Part shown: positions 27,111 through 39,768 of the stretch, in pieces
Numbering within the stretch: position 1 is the first letter of the stretch
Layout: each line of letters begins with the position of its first letter
Assembly (NCBI GenBank): GCA_015486015.1
Contig: WFSL01000022.1
Coordinates: 1 to 64,000 of the forward strand
Source: Aquificota bacterium
Lineage (GTDB): Bacteria > Thermosulfidibacterota > Thermosulfidibacteria > Thermosulfidibacterales > B14-G1
Direction: 5' to 3'
Length of the DNA stretch: 64,000 nt
Translations under genes and position numbers: made by a program
Notes under the pieces: model-generated
Seen by the model: only the letters and a program-made list of their open reading frames with translations
Told to the model about the DNA's origin: nothing
Databases searched by the model: none

Positions 27111-27192
27111 TTGTCCAGGTCGTTTGTGGTATCAGCAATGACAGCGGGGGTTATCCGCCCCCAAAGGGAGGGATTCAATAAGGCAACCAGCA

Positions 27193-27942
27193 CTGACTAT
27201 CTTTTTCTTTGCCCTGGGGGCCTGCATAGGGAGCTTCATCAACGTGGTGATTTACAGACTCCCCCGGGGTGAATCCCTTGTCTATCCCCCTTCTCACTGT
27301 CCCAACTGTGACCACCCCATCGCTTGGTGGGAGAACATCCCCCTTATCTCCTTCCTCATTCTAAGAGGTCGGTGCAGGGGATGCGGCCTGCCCATTTCAC
27401 CTCGTTACCCCTTAGTGGAACTGGCTGCCGGACTCCTCCTCATAGGATGCTACCTCTCCTATGGAGTATCCATAAGGTTGCTCTGGTCAGGCCTCCTCAC
27501 CCTCTCCCTCCTTCCCGTATTCTTCATCGACTTGAGCCATCAGATCATCCCCGACGAGATAGATCTCCCAGGAATCGGTGCAGGACTCCTCCTGTCCCAC
27601 TGGACCACAGGGCTATTACATTCCATCATGGGAACCTTGCTGGGGGGTGGAGGTTTCCTAATCCTGGGGTTCACTGTATCTCGTATCTTGAAGAAAAAGG
27701 CCTTGGGGGGAGGGGACGTGAAGCTGATGGCCATGGTAGGGGCCTTCTTAGGTCCCATAGGGGTGCTCATCACTGCCTTCGTAGGGGCACTATTAGGAGC
27801 CGTCTTAGGCACCTTCTGGCTCCGACTCTCAGGGAGGGGGCGTGACACCCCTATCCCTTTCGGCCCCTTCTTAGTGATAGGGACATACATAGCCCTCTTT
27901 TGGGGGCAAGAGATCACTCGGTGGTATCTCCACTCATCCTGA
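27193..27942 (+). CDS. pilD: Type IV prepilin peptidase / N-methyltransferase (PilD/GspO)
   Basis: Inner-membrane aspartic protease that cleaves and methylates type IV pilin and type II secretion pseudopilin leaders. The catalytic aspartates are in FFIDLSHQIIPDEI and GGGDVKLMAM; the zinc-binding loop has CPNCDHPI and CRGCGLP; about seven hydrophobic helices are seen. The conserved first helix (ALGACIGSFINVVIYRLP) begins upstream of the first ATG/GTG/TTG codon (GTG at 27244), so the true start must be a rarer codon; I place it at CTG 27193, uncertain. No pilus genes are adjacent. Confidence 0.85.
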   Translation: MTIFFFALGACIGSFINVVIYRLPRGESLVYPPSHCPNCDHPIAWWENIPLISFLILRGRCRGCGLPISPRYPLVELAAGLLLIGCYLSYGVSIRLLWSGLLTLSLLPVFFIDLSHQIIPDEIDLPGIGAGLLLSHWTTGLLHSIMGTLLGGGGFLILGFTVSRILKKKALGGGDVKLMAMVGAFLGPIGVLITAFVGALLGAVLGTFWLRLSGRGRDTPIPFGPFLVIGTYIALFWGQEITRWYLHSS

Positions 27943-27964
27943 GCCGACTGATCGGGAGAAACGG

Positions 27965-28609
27965 ATGGCAGAAACTGTTAAATCAGGTTTTCTCCGGCAT
28001 GAGGCAAGGGACCTATCCCTCCCCCCGCCCCTGGGTTGGGGGCACGGCCTGGTAATCAGGAGGAGGGTGTTAGGGGAAGCAGACTTGGTAATAGAGGCCC
28101 TCTTTTTGGGCAGAGGGGTTATGGAGTGCATTGTGCGGTCGGGCGCCCTAATCACCGCCCCCCAAAAGGCTGCACTAAGCCCCCCATGCCTCACCTTCTT
28201 CCGTTTCCAGTGGCTGAAAGAGGAGCAGGTGAGGGCCAGGTGGTACCACTGCGTGGAGCCCTTTCCCGCCGCCAGGAGGCACCCCTTTATCGCCTTAGAG
28301 ATATGCTACACCCTATCCACCTACCTCCCCCGCGGTTGGTGGGAACCTGGGCCCCTTCGTGTGGCGCTACGAGCTCTCAGATCCTTAGAAAGAGGAACCC
28401 CCCCGGGTGATGCCCGTCTCCTTTTCCGACTGGGCTTCTTAGAGGTTACAGGTCACTCCCCCATAAACCTCCTGCCAGGCATCCCCCTAAAAGGGGCCCT
28501 CCGGAGTCCCCTTTCCAAGGATAGGCAGCGGCTGGAACGCATAGTCAACGCCCTATGGGCCAGGGCCTTCCCCCAAGGGCCATGGCATGGTAGCCTGTTG
28601 CCACCATGA
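27965..28609 (+). CDS. recO: RecO-like DNA repair protein
   Basis: A 214-residue protein with the RecO plan: an N-terminal OB-fold (GLVIRRRVLGEADLVIEALFLGRGVMECIVRSG) and a helical domain (HPFIALEICYTLSTYLP, LLFRLGFLEVTGHSP). RecO helps load RecA on SSB-coated gaps. The sequence is divergent, the usual zinc-finger cysteines are lacking, and about 28 residues precede the OB-fold, so assignment rests on pattern and size. Overlaps dut by 4 bases. Confidence 0.62.
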   Translation: MAETVKSGFLRHEARDLSLPPPLGWGHGLVIRRRVLGEADLVIEALFLGRGVMECIVRSGALITAPQKAALSPPCLTFFRFQWLKEEQVRARWYHCVEPFPAARRHPFIALEICYTLSTYLPRGWWEPGPLRVALRALRSLERGTPPGDARLLFRLGFLEVTGHSPINLLPGIPLKGALRSPLSKDRQRLERIVNALWARAFPQGPWHGSLLPP

Positions 28610-29040
28610 GGATCTTGGTGAAAAGGGTTCGTCCCCACGCCCGCTTGCCCGAGTATATGAGCCCCCAGGCCTCGGGCATGGATCTCTACTGCTCATTAGA
28701 TGCCCCTATCACCCTCCAGCCTGGAGAGAGGGCCGCCATCCCCACAGGAATATCCGTTGCCATCCCCCAGGGCTGGGAACTCCAGATCCGACCCAGGAGC
28801 GGCTTAGCCTTGAGGCACGGCATCACACTCCTCAATTCTCCTGGCACCATAGACGCTGACTACCGGGGAGAGATCCATCTGATCCTCGCGAATCTGGGGA
28901 ATACACCCTTCACAATAGAGCCTTTCATGCGCTTGGCTCAGGCAGTGGTGACCCCAGTGGTGCGGGGAAGACTGGAGGAGGTAGAGGAACTTCCCCCTTC
29001 ACCCCGGGGAGAGGGAGGATTTGGACATACGGGGTTGTAG
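28606..29040 (+). CDS. dut: Deoxyuridine 5'-triphosphate nucleotidohydrolase
   Basis: Hydrolyses dUTP to dUMP, keeping uracil out of DNA and feeding thymidylate synthesis. 144 residues with the trimeric dUTPase motifs: SGMDLYCSLD, RPRSGLALRHGI, NSPGTIDADYRGEI, and RLAQAVV, with the flexible C-terminal phosphate-binding GEGGFGHTGL. Starts inside the recO stop and ends 5 bases from the convergent fmdB-like gene. Confidence 0.96.
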   Translation: MRILVKRVRPHARLPEYMSPQASGMDLYCSLDAPITLQPGERAAIPTGISVAIPQGWELQIRPRSGLALRHGITLLNSPGTIDADYRGEIHLILANLGNTPFTIEPFMRLAQAVVTPVVRGRLEEVEELPPSPRGEGGFGHTGL

Positions 29041-29044
29041 CACA

Positions 29045-29392
29045 TCACAGTTCCTCATCATCCTCTTCTCCTTCAGGCAATTCCCCTGCCTCCATCCGAT
29101 CCACCATCTCTTGGAAGTCATCACCCAAGTCCTCCCCCATCTCCGCCCCCATCTTCCGCATAAAACGGGCCATGGACCTGGGATCGTTTTCATCCATGTC
29201 TCCCCACCTCGCAGAGTCTGCGAGACGTTCCAGCCGGGATTCCTCAGAGAGTGCCACCCTCACCCGGGAGACGACCCTCCTCAATCTGGTCCCCCCACAC
29301 AGCTTACAGCGCAGGCTCACCTCCCTGCCACTCAATACGAGGAAGGCCTGCCTCTTCCCACACTCTTCACACTTGTACTCATAGATAGGCAT
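29045..29392 (-). CDS. FmdB-family zinc ribbon protein
   Basis: A 115-residue protein with an N-terminal zinc ribbon (PIYEYKCEECGKRQ and LRCKLCGGTRLRRVV) and an acidic C-terminal tail ending in EEDDEEL. FmdB-type proteins are putative regulatory or metal-binding proteins of unclear function. It is 51 bases after the ClC gene and probably the last gene of the glmU-glmS-clcA unit. Confidence 0.85.
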   Translation of the reverse strand: MPIYEYKCEECGKRQAFLVLSGREVSLRCKLCGGTRLRRVVSRVRVALSEESRLERLADSARWGDMDENDPRSMARFMRKMGAEMGEDLGDDFQEMVDRMEAGELPEGEEDDEEL

Positions 29393-29443
29393 CCCACTAC
29401 CCCTAAGCCAGCACCCCTTGGTTAAGCTCTTACCTAAGGGTGC

Positions 29444-31270
29444 CTATTCTTCCTGGGCCGCTGCCGCCCTCTTTGCCTGCTCCCTATTGTACACCTCAAT
29501 AACCCCCCGCCTGGTCACCATCCCCAGTAATCGACGGTCCCCCTTGCTCCTCACCACCGGCAGATGGTCCACCCCACCACGACCAAAGCGCCCCATGGCC
29601 TCCATTAGACTGTCCTCCAGCTCCAAGGGCTCCACCTCGGTGACAGCCAGATCCCTGGCTACCACAATCTCCTGAAGCTCATCCATAAAGAGCGCCTCCT
29701 TTAAAATAGAGAAGGGGATCACTCCCACCAGCTTCCCTTCCTCGTCCACGACAAACAGGTCCGTGTGGCGGGAGAATCTCCCAAAGTACACCCTCAATCC
29801 CTTCACAGAGGTGCCCTCCCATATGGCGTCAAACTCCTTGTTTACAGCATCCCTTACCTTCAGGGTCTCCAGGATATCTCCCTCCCTACCGTGGGGAAGG
29901 ACAAGCCCCCTCCTTGCGAGACCATAAGTGTCTATGGAGAAGGGGAGAAGCCTCTCAGCCACCTCAGCACCTACCATGGCGGAGAATATAGCGGGGAGCA
30001 TAATCTGGTAGTTCTTCGTCATCTCAAACAGGAGGAATATCCCTGTGAGGGGGGCATGACAGGCAGCTGCCAGAAAGGCCCCCATCCCCACAGATGCATA
30101 TGCCCCTGGGGGACCGGCGACGCTTGGAAAGAGGGTGTGCAGGATACCTCCGAACGAGGCCCCCACCATACAGCCAATATAAAGGGCAGGAGCAAAGAGC
30201 CCACCAGGACTCCCGGACCCCACAGTGAGAGAGGTGGCCAACATCTTGGCGAAGATGAGCACCGTGATAAGCCCCCAGGTCAATCTTCCCTGCAGGGCCT
30301 CTTCTATGATGGGATAGCCATTGCCCATCACCTGGGGCAGGAAGATGCCCATGAACCCTACCAAAAAGGCCCCCGTGAGGATTTTAAGGTAGAGGTGCAT
30401 TCTGGCCTGGTCAAACCTCTCGTTGACCGCATGGAAGAGCCTAATAAACAAGATCCCCAGAAAGGCCACCACCAGGCCCAGTATTACGTAAAAGGGCATC
30501 TCCACCCACAGGTTCTTGATGTGGAAGGGGGGGAGGGGAAAGGTGACATGGGAGCCGTAAAGGGCCTCTGTAAGCACCGTAGCAGTCCCAGCGGAGATGA
30601 CCACTGGGGGGAAGTACTCCACATCGAAGTCGCCCAACAGCACAATTTCAAGGGCGAACATCATCCCCGCTATAGGGGCGTCAAAGGCCGCTGCTATGGC
30701 CGCTCCCGCACCGGATGCCGCCAGCACCCGCATGCGCTGGGGAGGCATCTGGACCACCTGCCCCACGATAGAACCCAGCGCCCCCCCCAGCGCAGCAATA
30801 GGTCCTTCCCTGCCAGCGGAACCTCCAGACCCTATAACCAGCGTGGATATGGTGATATTCAAGGGCACCACCCTGGCCTTGATGTAGCCCCCCCTCCTGG
30901 CCACCGAGAGCAGAAGCCTGGGCATCCCGTAACCCTTTATAGACTCGGGGAACCTCCAAACAAACAGCCCCACCACCAGGGCACCTGCAACAGGGAGAAG
31001 GAGGTAAAAGGCCCTATGCCAACCCCCAAGGGGTATGCCCAGCCAACCCCCAAATCGGACAAAAAACAGATGGTGGTAGAAGGCCATAAACTCCCTAAAG
31101 GCCCCATTACCCAAAGCGGCGAGCACCCCCACCGCCAAAGCCAAGAAGACCATAGAGGTCCTCTCCCCGAGGCGCACGCCCAACCTCCACTGACCAGGGA
31201 GAAGCCCCCTTAGGGTGCCCACCTTCAACTGCCTTCCCCCTCCGTCAACGGTCTCCCCATCCCGCCGCAT
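29444..31270 (-). CDS. ClC-family chloride transporter with C-terminal CBS pair
   Basis: A 608-residue membrane protein. The chloride-pathway motifs are present: GSGGSAGREGPIAALGG near residue 145 (with the gating glutamate of H+/Cl- antiporters), and GSGSPGGLFAPALYIG near residue 350. About ten to twelve hydrophobic segments occupy residues 40-440, followed by two CBS domains (about 465-595) that may bind adenosine nucleotides. Start ATG follows the glmS stop with no gap, so the two are co-transcribed. Confidence 0.93.
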   Translation of the reverse strand: MRRDGETVDGGGRQLKVGTLRGLLPGQWRLGVRLGERTSMVFLALAVGVLAALGNGAFREFMAFYHHLFFVRFGGWLGIPLGGWHRAFYLLLPVAGALVVGLFVWRFPESIKGYGMPRLLLSVARRGGYIKARVVPLNITISTLVIGSGGSAGREGPIAALGGALGSIVGQVVQMPPQRMRVLAASGAGAAIAAAFDAPIAGMMFALEIVLLGDFDVEYFPPVVISAGTATVLTEALYGSHVTFPLPPFHIKNLWVEMPFYVILGLVVAFLGILFIRLFHAVNERFDQARMHLYLKILTGAFLVGFMGIFLPQVMGNGYPIIEEALQGRLTWGLITVLIFAKMLATSLTVGSGSPGGLFAPALYIGCMVGASFGGILHTLFPSVAGPPGAYASVGMGAFLAAACHAPLTGIFLLFEMTKNYQIMLPAIFSAMVGAEVAERLLPFSIDTYGLARRGLVLPHGREGDILETLKVRDAVNKEFDAIWEGTSVKGLRVYFGRFSRHTDLFVVDEEGKLVGVIPFSILKEALFMDELQEIVVARDLAVTEVEPLELEDSLMEAMGRFGRGGVDHLPVVRSKGDRRLLGMVTRRGVIEVYNREQAKRAAAAQEE

Positions 31271-33088
31271 CTACTCAACAGTGACACTCTTAGCAAGGTT
31301 CCTGGGCTGATCCACATCGCAACCCCTTCTGTCAGCGATATGATAAGCAAGGAGCTGAAGGGGCAACACCGTGAGGAAAGGGGTAAGATCCTCCTCCACA
31401 AGAGGTACCTCCAAATACCTATCCACCCGCCCCTGCAAGGGATCACTTGGAAAGACCACCGCTACCACCAGACCGTCCCTGGACTTCACCTCCTCCACAT
31501 TGGCAACCATCTTCTCATAAACCCTGTCTCGAGGAGCCACAACCACAACGGGGAGGCCCTCTTCCACAAGTGCAATGGGGCCGTGCTTCATCTCCCCCCC
31601 GGGATAGCCCTCTGCATGGGAATAAGAGATCTCCTTCAGCTTCAAGGCGCCTTCCAGGGCGATGGGATAGTTTAGCCAGCGGCCAAGAAACAGAAAATCC
31701 TTCGCCTGATACAACTCGCGGGCAAGGGTGGCTATGCCCTCATCCCGCGAGAGGGCCTCCTCCATCCTCCCTGGGAGGGCAAGCAGCCTCTTGAGGCACA
31801 CCGACACCCCTTCCTCGGAGACCCTCCCCGTCCTGACCCCGGCAGCAAGTGCCAACAAATAGAGGACCGCAAGCTGAGTGGTAAAGGCCTTCGTAGATGC
31901 CACCCCTATCTCTGGGCCAGCATGGGTATACACCACCTCATCCGCTTCCCTGGCTATGCTCGAACCCACCACATTGCAGACTGCCAAGGTCCTGGCCCCC
32001 TTACCCCGGGCAATCCTCAGGGCTGCTAAGGTATCCGCTGTCTCTCCGGACTGAGACACGAGCACAACCAAGGTCTTCGGGTCCAGCACAGGGTCCCTCG
32101 CCCGGAACTCGGAGGCAATCTCCACATCCACCGGTACCCCTGCATAGGCCTCCATCCACAGCTTCCCCACCAATGCTGCATGCCAGGAGGTGCCACAGGC
32201 CACGAGCATCACCCTTCCTATGCCACCCTCAAGCACCTCCCCCACTGGAAGATCGACAGCCCCCTTGGCCAGGGAGACATATCCCCGGATCGTATCCGCC
32301 ACGGCCCGGGGCTGCTCGAATATCTCCTTCAGCATGAAGTGCTTATATCCCCCTCTCTCCGCCAGCGAGACGCTCCAAGTGATCTCCTGGAGCTCCCCCT
32401 TCACCCTCTCTCCCTTCTCGTCCACTACCGTCATGCCCTGGGGGGTAAGGAGCACCCTCTCTCGATTCTCAAGAAAGACCACCCTCCTGGTATAAGGGAG
32501 GAGGGCAGGAACATCTGAGGCTAAAAAATACTCCCCTTCCCCAAGACCCACCACCAGGGGACTGTCCTTCCTGGCACCCACCAGGACAAAGGGCTCCTCC
32601 CTCGAAACCACGGCAATGGCATAGGAGCCCTCGAGGCGTCCCATCACCTCACCGACGGCCTCGAATAGGTCCCCCCGATAGTACCTCTGGACCAGCTTGG
32701 CCACCACCTCAGAGTCGGTATCGGAGGCAAACTCATACCCTAAGGCTGCAAGCTCCTCCCTCAGCTCCCAGTAGTTCTCTATTATCCCATTGTGGACCAG
32801 GGCTATAGGCCCTGCCACATGGGGATGGGCATTGGACTCGCTGGGCCTCCCATGGGTGGCCCACCTGGTGTGCCCCAGACCCAGATGAAAACCATTCCCT
32901 CCCCCGCGCCTCCTGAGGGTGCGTTCCAGGTCCCTTATCTTTCCCACAGACTTCACCACCCTGAGTTCCCCTGGGCGCACCAAGGCCACACCCGCAGAAT
33001 CGTACCCCCGGTACTCCAACCTCCTGAGACCCTCCAGCAGAACGTCTACCGCCTCTCCCTCCCCCAGGTACCCCACGATCCCACACAT
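31271..33088 (-). CDS. glmS: Glutamine-fructose-6-phosphate aminotransferase (isomerizing)
   Basis: Makes glucosamine-6-phosphate from fructose-6-phosphate and glutamine, the entry to UDP-GlcNAc. 605 residues: catalytic Cys2 in MCGIVGYLG, GHTRWATHG, then two SIS domains with ACGTSWHAALVGK, VSQSGETADTL and the C-terminal RNLAKSVTVE. The gene order glmU-glmS, with glmM in another operon of this window, covers the whole pathway. No glmS ribozyme is seen in the 3-base gap upstream. Confidence 0.97.
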   Translation of the reverse strand: MCGIVGYLGEGEAVDVLLEGLRRLEYRGYDSAGVALVRPGELRVVKSVGKIRDLERTLRRRGGGNGFHLGLGHTRWATHGRPSESNAHPHVAGPIALVHNGIIENYWELREELAALGYEFASDTDSEVVAKLVQRYYRGDLFEAVGEVMGRLEGSYAIAVVSREEPFVLVGARKDSPLVVGLGEGEYFLASDVPALLPYTRRVVFLENRERVLLTPQGMTVVDEKGERVKGELQEITWSVSLAERGGYKHFMLKEIFEQPRAVADTIRGYVSLAKGAVDLPVGEVLEGGIGRVMLVACGTSWHAALVGKLWMEAYAGVPVDVEIASEFRARDPVLDPKTLVVLVSQSGETADTLAALRIARGKGARTLAVCNVVGSSIAREADEVVYTHAGPEIGVASTKAFTTQLAVLYLLALAAGVRTGRVSEEGVSVCLKRLLALPGRMEEALSRDEGIATLARELYQAKDFLFLGRWLNYPIALEGALKLKEISYSHAEGYPGGEMKHGPIALVEEGLPVVVVAPRDRVYEKMVANVEEVKSRDGLVVAVVFPSDPLQGRVDRYLEVPLVEEDLTPFLTVLPLQLLAYHIADRRGCDVDQPRNLAKSVTVE

Positions 33089-33091
33089 GTT

Positions 33092-34468
33092 CTATCTCCC
33101 CCGTCTCTTTCTTAAATAGAGCATCCCCTTGCCCGCAAATATCTTCTGAGGCGTGCGAGAGAGGGCCAGGGCATTCTCTGGCACATCCTTGGTTATGGTA
33201 GACCCTGCCCCTATCAAGGCATGGTCACCCACTCTCACAGGTGCCACCAACTGCGTGTCACTACCGATGAACACTCCATCCCCTATGATGGTGGGATGCT
33301 TCCTGAATCCATCATAGTTGCAGGTGATGGTACCTGCCCCCACATTCACACCCCTCCCTATGGTTGCATCTCCTATGTAAGCCAGGTGGCTCGCCTTAGT
33401 ACCTGCACCCAGTTGTGACCCCTTCACCTCCACAAAGTTCCCTACTTTCACCTCAGCCCCAAGGACGGTGCCGGGCCTCAGGTGTGCCATGGGCCCAACC
33501 CTCACACCCTCCCCCAAAGTGACTCCCTCCATGTAAGAGGCCTCCAGAACCCTCGCCCCCTTGCCCAGGTGCGAGTCCCTTATCCTCACATGAGAACAGA
33601 TGAGGCAATCCTCCTCCAGTCGGCTCTTACCCTGAATCTGGACCCAGGGCGCAATCACAGTATCCTGCCCTACCTCAACCTCTACGTCCACGTATGTACT
33701 GCAAGGATCCACTATGGTGACCCCTCCCTCCATGAGGGCCTCGTTTTTCCTGTCCCTCAGCACACCCCAAGCCTTGGCAAGCTCCCTACGGGTGTTCACA
33801 CCCATCCCCTCAAGAGGGTCCTTCACCTGGACCGCCCCCACCTTATACCCCCCCTTTACAGCCCATGAAACTACATCTGGGAGGTAGTATTCCCCTTTTG
33901 GGGGATGAGGGGAAAGCAGCGGAAGGGCCTTCACCAGCAAAGATAGAGAAAACAGATAGACCCCTGTATTCACCTCCTGAAGCGCCTTCTCTGCCAAGCT
34001 CGCCTCCCGATCCTCCACAATGGCCACCACCGCACCGCCGTCACGCACCACACGGCCATACCCCTCAGGATCCTTTACAAAAGCGGTGAGAACCGTCACG
34101 TCCATGCCTTCCCTTAGATGATGCTCCACCAGCCCCCTCAAGGTAGAGCCCCGAATGAGAGGCACATCCCCTGGGGCAACCAGGATAAGGGGTGCAGTGA
34201 GGGAAGAGACTACCGTCCGGAGAGCGTCTCCCGTACCCTTTGGAGCGCCCTGCCTCACAAACGAGGAACACCACTGCCTCAAACCTTCCTCCACCTCTTC
34301 ACAGCGATACCCTGTGACTACCCATACCCTGTCCACCGCCTCTCTCATAGCCCTCAGCACATATGCCCCCATAGGGAGGCCCAGAATCTCGTGCAAGACC
34401 TTCGGCCTCCTGGAGCGCATCCTCCTTCCCTCGCCCGCTGCGAGCACCACACCCTCAATCCTCTCCAT
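33092..34468 (-). CDS. glmU: Bifunctional GlmU (GlcN-1-P acetyltransferase / GlcNAc-1-P uridylyltransferase)
   Basis: Carries out the last two steps to UDP-GlcNAc. The N-terminal nucleotidyltransferase has VVLAAGEGRRMRSRRPK, QGAPKGTGDALRTV and EVNTGVYLF; the C-terminal left-handed beta-helix has hexapeptide repeats with GRGVNVGAGTITCNYDG and FIGSDTQLVAPV. ATG at 34468 is preferred: it follows AGGGGG and puts the family VVLAAG motif near residue 5. ATG at 34498 would add ten residues. It is the first gene leftward of the putative origin. Confidence 0.95.
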   Translation of the reverse strand: MERIEGVVLAAGEGRRMRSRRPKVLHEILGLPMGAYVLRAMREAVDRVWVVTGYRCEEVEEGLRQWCSSFVRQGAPKGTGDALRTVVSSLTAPLILVAPGDVPLIRGSTLRGLVEHHLREGMDVTVLTAFVKDPEGYGRVVRDGGAVVAIVEDREASLAEKALQEVNTGVYLFSLSLLVKALPLLSPHPPKGEYYLPDVVSWAVKGGYKVGAVQVKDPLEGMGVNTRRELAKAWGVLRDRKNEALMEGGVTIVDPCSTYVDVEVEVGQDTVIAPWVQIQGKSRLEEDCLICSHVRIRDSHLGKGARVLEASYMEGVTLGEGVRVGPMAHLRPGTVLGAEVKVGNFVEVKGSQLGAGTKASHLAYIGDATIGRGVNVGAGTITCNYDGFRKHPTIIGDGVFIGSDTQLVAPVRVGDHALIGAGSTITKDVPENALALSRTPQKIFAGKGMLYLRKRRGR

Positions 34469-34560
34469 ATCCTTCAACCCCCTATTGTTTTTACTCATAG
34501 CGCCTGCAGCCTCATTCTACAAGGCCTGTCCCGAAGATCTACTCCCCCTGTACGACCCAA

Positions 34561-34580
34561 CTCTCCCATTGAATGGAGAG
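34561..34580. repeat. Imperfect palindrome upstream of dnaA
   Basis: CTCTCC and GGAGAG flank CATTGAAT; the arms pair through ATT/AAT with only central mismatches. It lies 10 bases left of the second inverted repeat. Confidence 0.6.
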
Positions 34581-34589
34581 GGGAGGAGT

Positions 34590-34608
34590 GCTATAAAAAA
34601 TTTATAGC
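34590..34608. repeat. Perfect inverted repeat upstream of dnaA
   Basis: GCTATAAA and TTTATAGC are exact reverse complements around a 3-base AAA spacer. Size and symmetry suit a dimeric regulator; AT content would also suit strand opening. Confidence 0.7.
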
Positions 34609-34620
34609 CCGGGAAGAAGG

Positions 34621-34642
34621 CTTTGGAAAACCTTTGGAAAAC
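34621..34642 (+). repeat. Exact 11-base tandem repeat upstream of dnaA
   Basis: CTTTGGAAAAC occurs twice head to tail with no spacer. One helical turn of spacing puts both copies on the same DNA face. Confidence 0.75.
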
Positions 34643-34736
34643 TCGATTAGAATATATTTCTTTCCCCGGGAGCCGCAGATTTTTAAAGGCGTTACTGGAG
34701 GCGTGGGAAAAAGTTCCCCTGTGGATAGTAGATCCG

Positions 34737-36068
34737 ATGAGCGAGAGAGAGGGAGATAGGATCTTGGAGGATCTGTGGCAACAGCTACTGGCCCGACTGG
34801 AGGAAGATGTACCAAAGGAGTGCATTGAGACCTGGATCCAGCCCATAAAGGTCTCCTCCCCACAACCAGGGGAGCTGGTCCTCCGAGTCCCCAACAGGTT
34901 CTTTCAAGGGTGGATCGCTGAGAACTACGAAGGGATCATAAAAAAAAGGGCATGCGAGCTCTGGCAGCGGGACATCCATCTAACATACGTCGTGGAGAAA
35001 GAGGAAGACGAGGTCCACACCCCCAAGAAGACTATTCCCCCTCAGGAGGCCACCTTTAACCCAAGATATACATTCGAGTCCTTCGTAGTAGGTGCTGGCA
35101 ATCAGTTCGCCCACGCTGCCTGTATGGCGGTCGCTGATGAGCCAGGTGAGGCTTATAACCCCCTCTTCATTTATGGGGGGGTTGGACTGGGAAAGACCCA
35201 CCTCCTCCATGCCATCGGGCATCACATCCTGGGTAGGGACCAGGACACAAAGATGATCTACATCTCTGCTGAGCAGTTCATGAACGAACTCATAGACAGT
35301 ATCCGCTTCGACAGGATGGGCCTCTTCAGGAAGAGATTCAGGAGCACCGAGGTCCTGCTGGTGGACGATATCCAGTTTATCGCGGGGAAAGACCGCACCC
35401 AAGAGGAATTCTTCCACACCTTCAATGAGCTTTATGAGGCGGGCAGCCAGATAGTAATCTCCTGCGACCGCTTTCCAGGAGAGATGGAGAGATTGGAGGA
35501 ACGCCTCAAGTCCAGATTCCACTGGGGGCTCATAGTGGACATCCAGCCACCGGACCTGGAAACGCGGATAGCAATACTCCGCAAGAAGGCAGAAATGAGT
35601 GGGATATCTATTCCTCAGGATGTAGCCTTTTTCATAGCAAGGCGGGTGAGATCCAATGTGAGGGAACTGGAGGGGTGCTTAGTTCGCCTGAGTGCCCTCT
35701 CTTCCATAACAGGGACACCCATAACCTTAGAGATGGCCAAGAGGACCCTGGGAGACATACTCCCCTCTTCTACAGGAGAGGTGACAGTGGAGAGAATACA
35801 GAAGGTGGTGTGTGACCACTTTGGGATACGACTCATGGATCTAAAGTCCAAGAAGAGGAGCAGGGGTATCGTTCTTCCTCGCCAGGTGGCAATGTACCTT
35901 TCCAGGAAGCTCACCCACCTCTCCCTCCCAGAGTTGGGAGAGGCGTTTGGGGGAAAAGACCACACATCGGTGCTCCACTCTGTCAGGAAGGTGGAAAAGC
36001 TGTTGGAAAACGATGAACAGATGAGAGAGCTCGTGGAAAAGCTGGAAGAACTGTTAGAGGTTCCATGA
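34737..36068 (+). CDS. dnaA: Chromosomal replication initiator protein DnaA
   Basis: AAA+ ATPase that opens oriC and loads DnaB. From ATG at 34737 the protein has 443 residues: domain I (EDLWQQLLARLEEDVPKECIETWIQPI), a short linker, Walker A YGGVGLGKTHLLHAIG, Walker B LLVDDIQFIAGKDRTQEEFF, sensor and box VII region (RLKSRFHWGLIVDIQPPDLETR) and the C-terminal DNA-binding helix-turn-helix with LPELGEAFGGKDHTSVLHSVRKV. An in-frame TTG at 34623 is rejected as a start because it lies within the tandem repeat and adds non-conserved residues. Confidence 0.95.
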   Translation: MSEREGDRILEDLWQQLLARLEEDVPKECIETWIQPIKVSSPQPGELVLRVPNRFFQGWIAENYEGIIKKRACELWQRDIHLTYVVEKEEDEVHTPKKTIPPQEATFNPRYTFESFVVGAGNQFAHAACMAVADEPGEAYNPLFIYGGVGLGKTHLLHAIGHHILGRDQDTKMIYISAEQFMNELIDSIRFDRMGLFRKRFRSTEVLLVDDIQFIAGKDRTQEEFFHTFNELYEAGSQIVISCDRFPGEMERLEERLKSRFHWGLIVDIQPPDLETRIAILRKKAEMSGISIPQDVAFFIARRVRSNVRELEGCLVRLSALSSITGTPITLEMAKRTLGDILPSSTGEVTVERIQKVVCDHFGIRLMDLKSKKRSRGIVLPRQVAMYLSRKLTHLSLPELGEAFGGKDHTSVLHSVRKVEKLLENDEQMRELVEKLEELLEVP

Positions 36069-36212
36069 TCCTTACCACTGCCCCCAGGATCTCACGGTTG
36101 TTCCCCACCCATTTCCCCAAGAAAAACGATTGAAAAAGCTAAGGCTATATGGGATTTACAGGACAATCAAAACCCCCTACTATTACTAAAAAGGGCACTA
36201 TGGAGGATAAAG

Positions 36213-39759
<3,547 letters not shown>

Positions 39760-39768
39760 GGGGTACGC

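Larger units (their letters stand above)
34469..34736. other. Putative chromosomal origin / dnaA regulatory region
   Basis: A gene-free zone between divergent glmU and dnaA. It holds an imperfect palindrome at 34561-34580, a perfect 8-base inverted repeat at 34590-34608, an exact 11-base tandem duplication at 34621-34642, an AT-rich segment with TAGAAT and TATATT, and one DnaA-box-like nonamer TGTGGATAG at 34720-34728. Genes run outward on both sides, and strand composition differs left and right. Only one box is seen, so the replication origin may also extend elsewhere. Confidence 0.5.

Noticed and set aside
29765-31213. A 482-codon open frame antisense to the ClC gene
   Set aside because: Composition shadow: His/Pro/Gly-rich translation with no known pattern, opposite a complete ClC transporter.
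33086-33092. glmS ribozyme or other riboswitch ahead of glmS
   Set aside because: The gap after glmU is only 3 bases and the upstream sequence is glmU coding.
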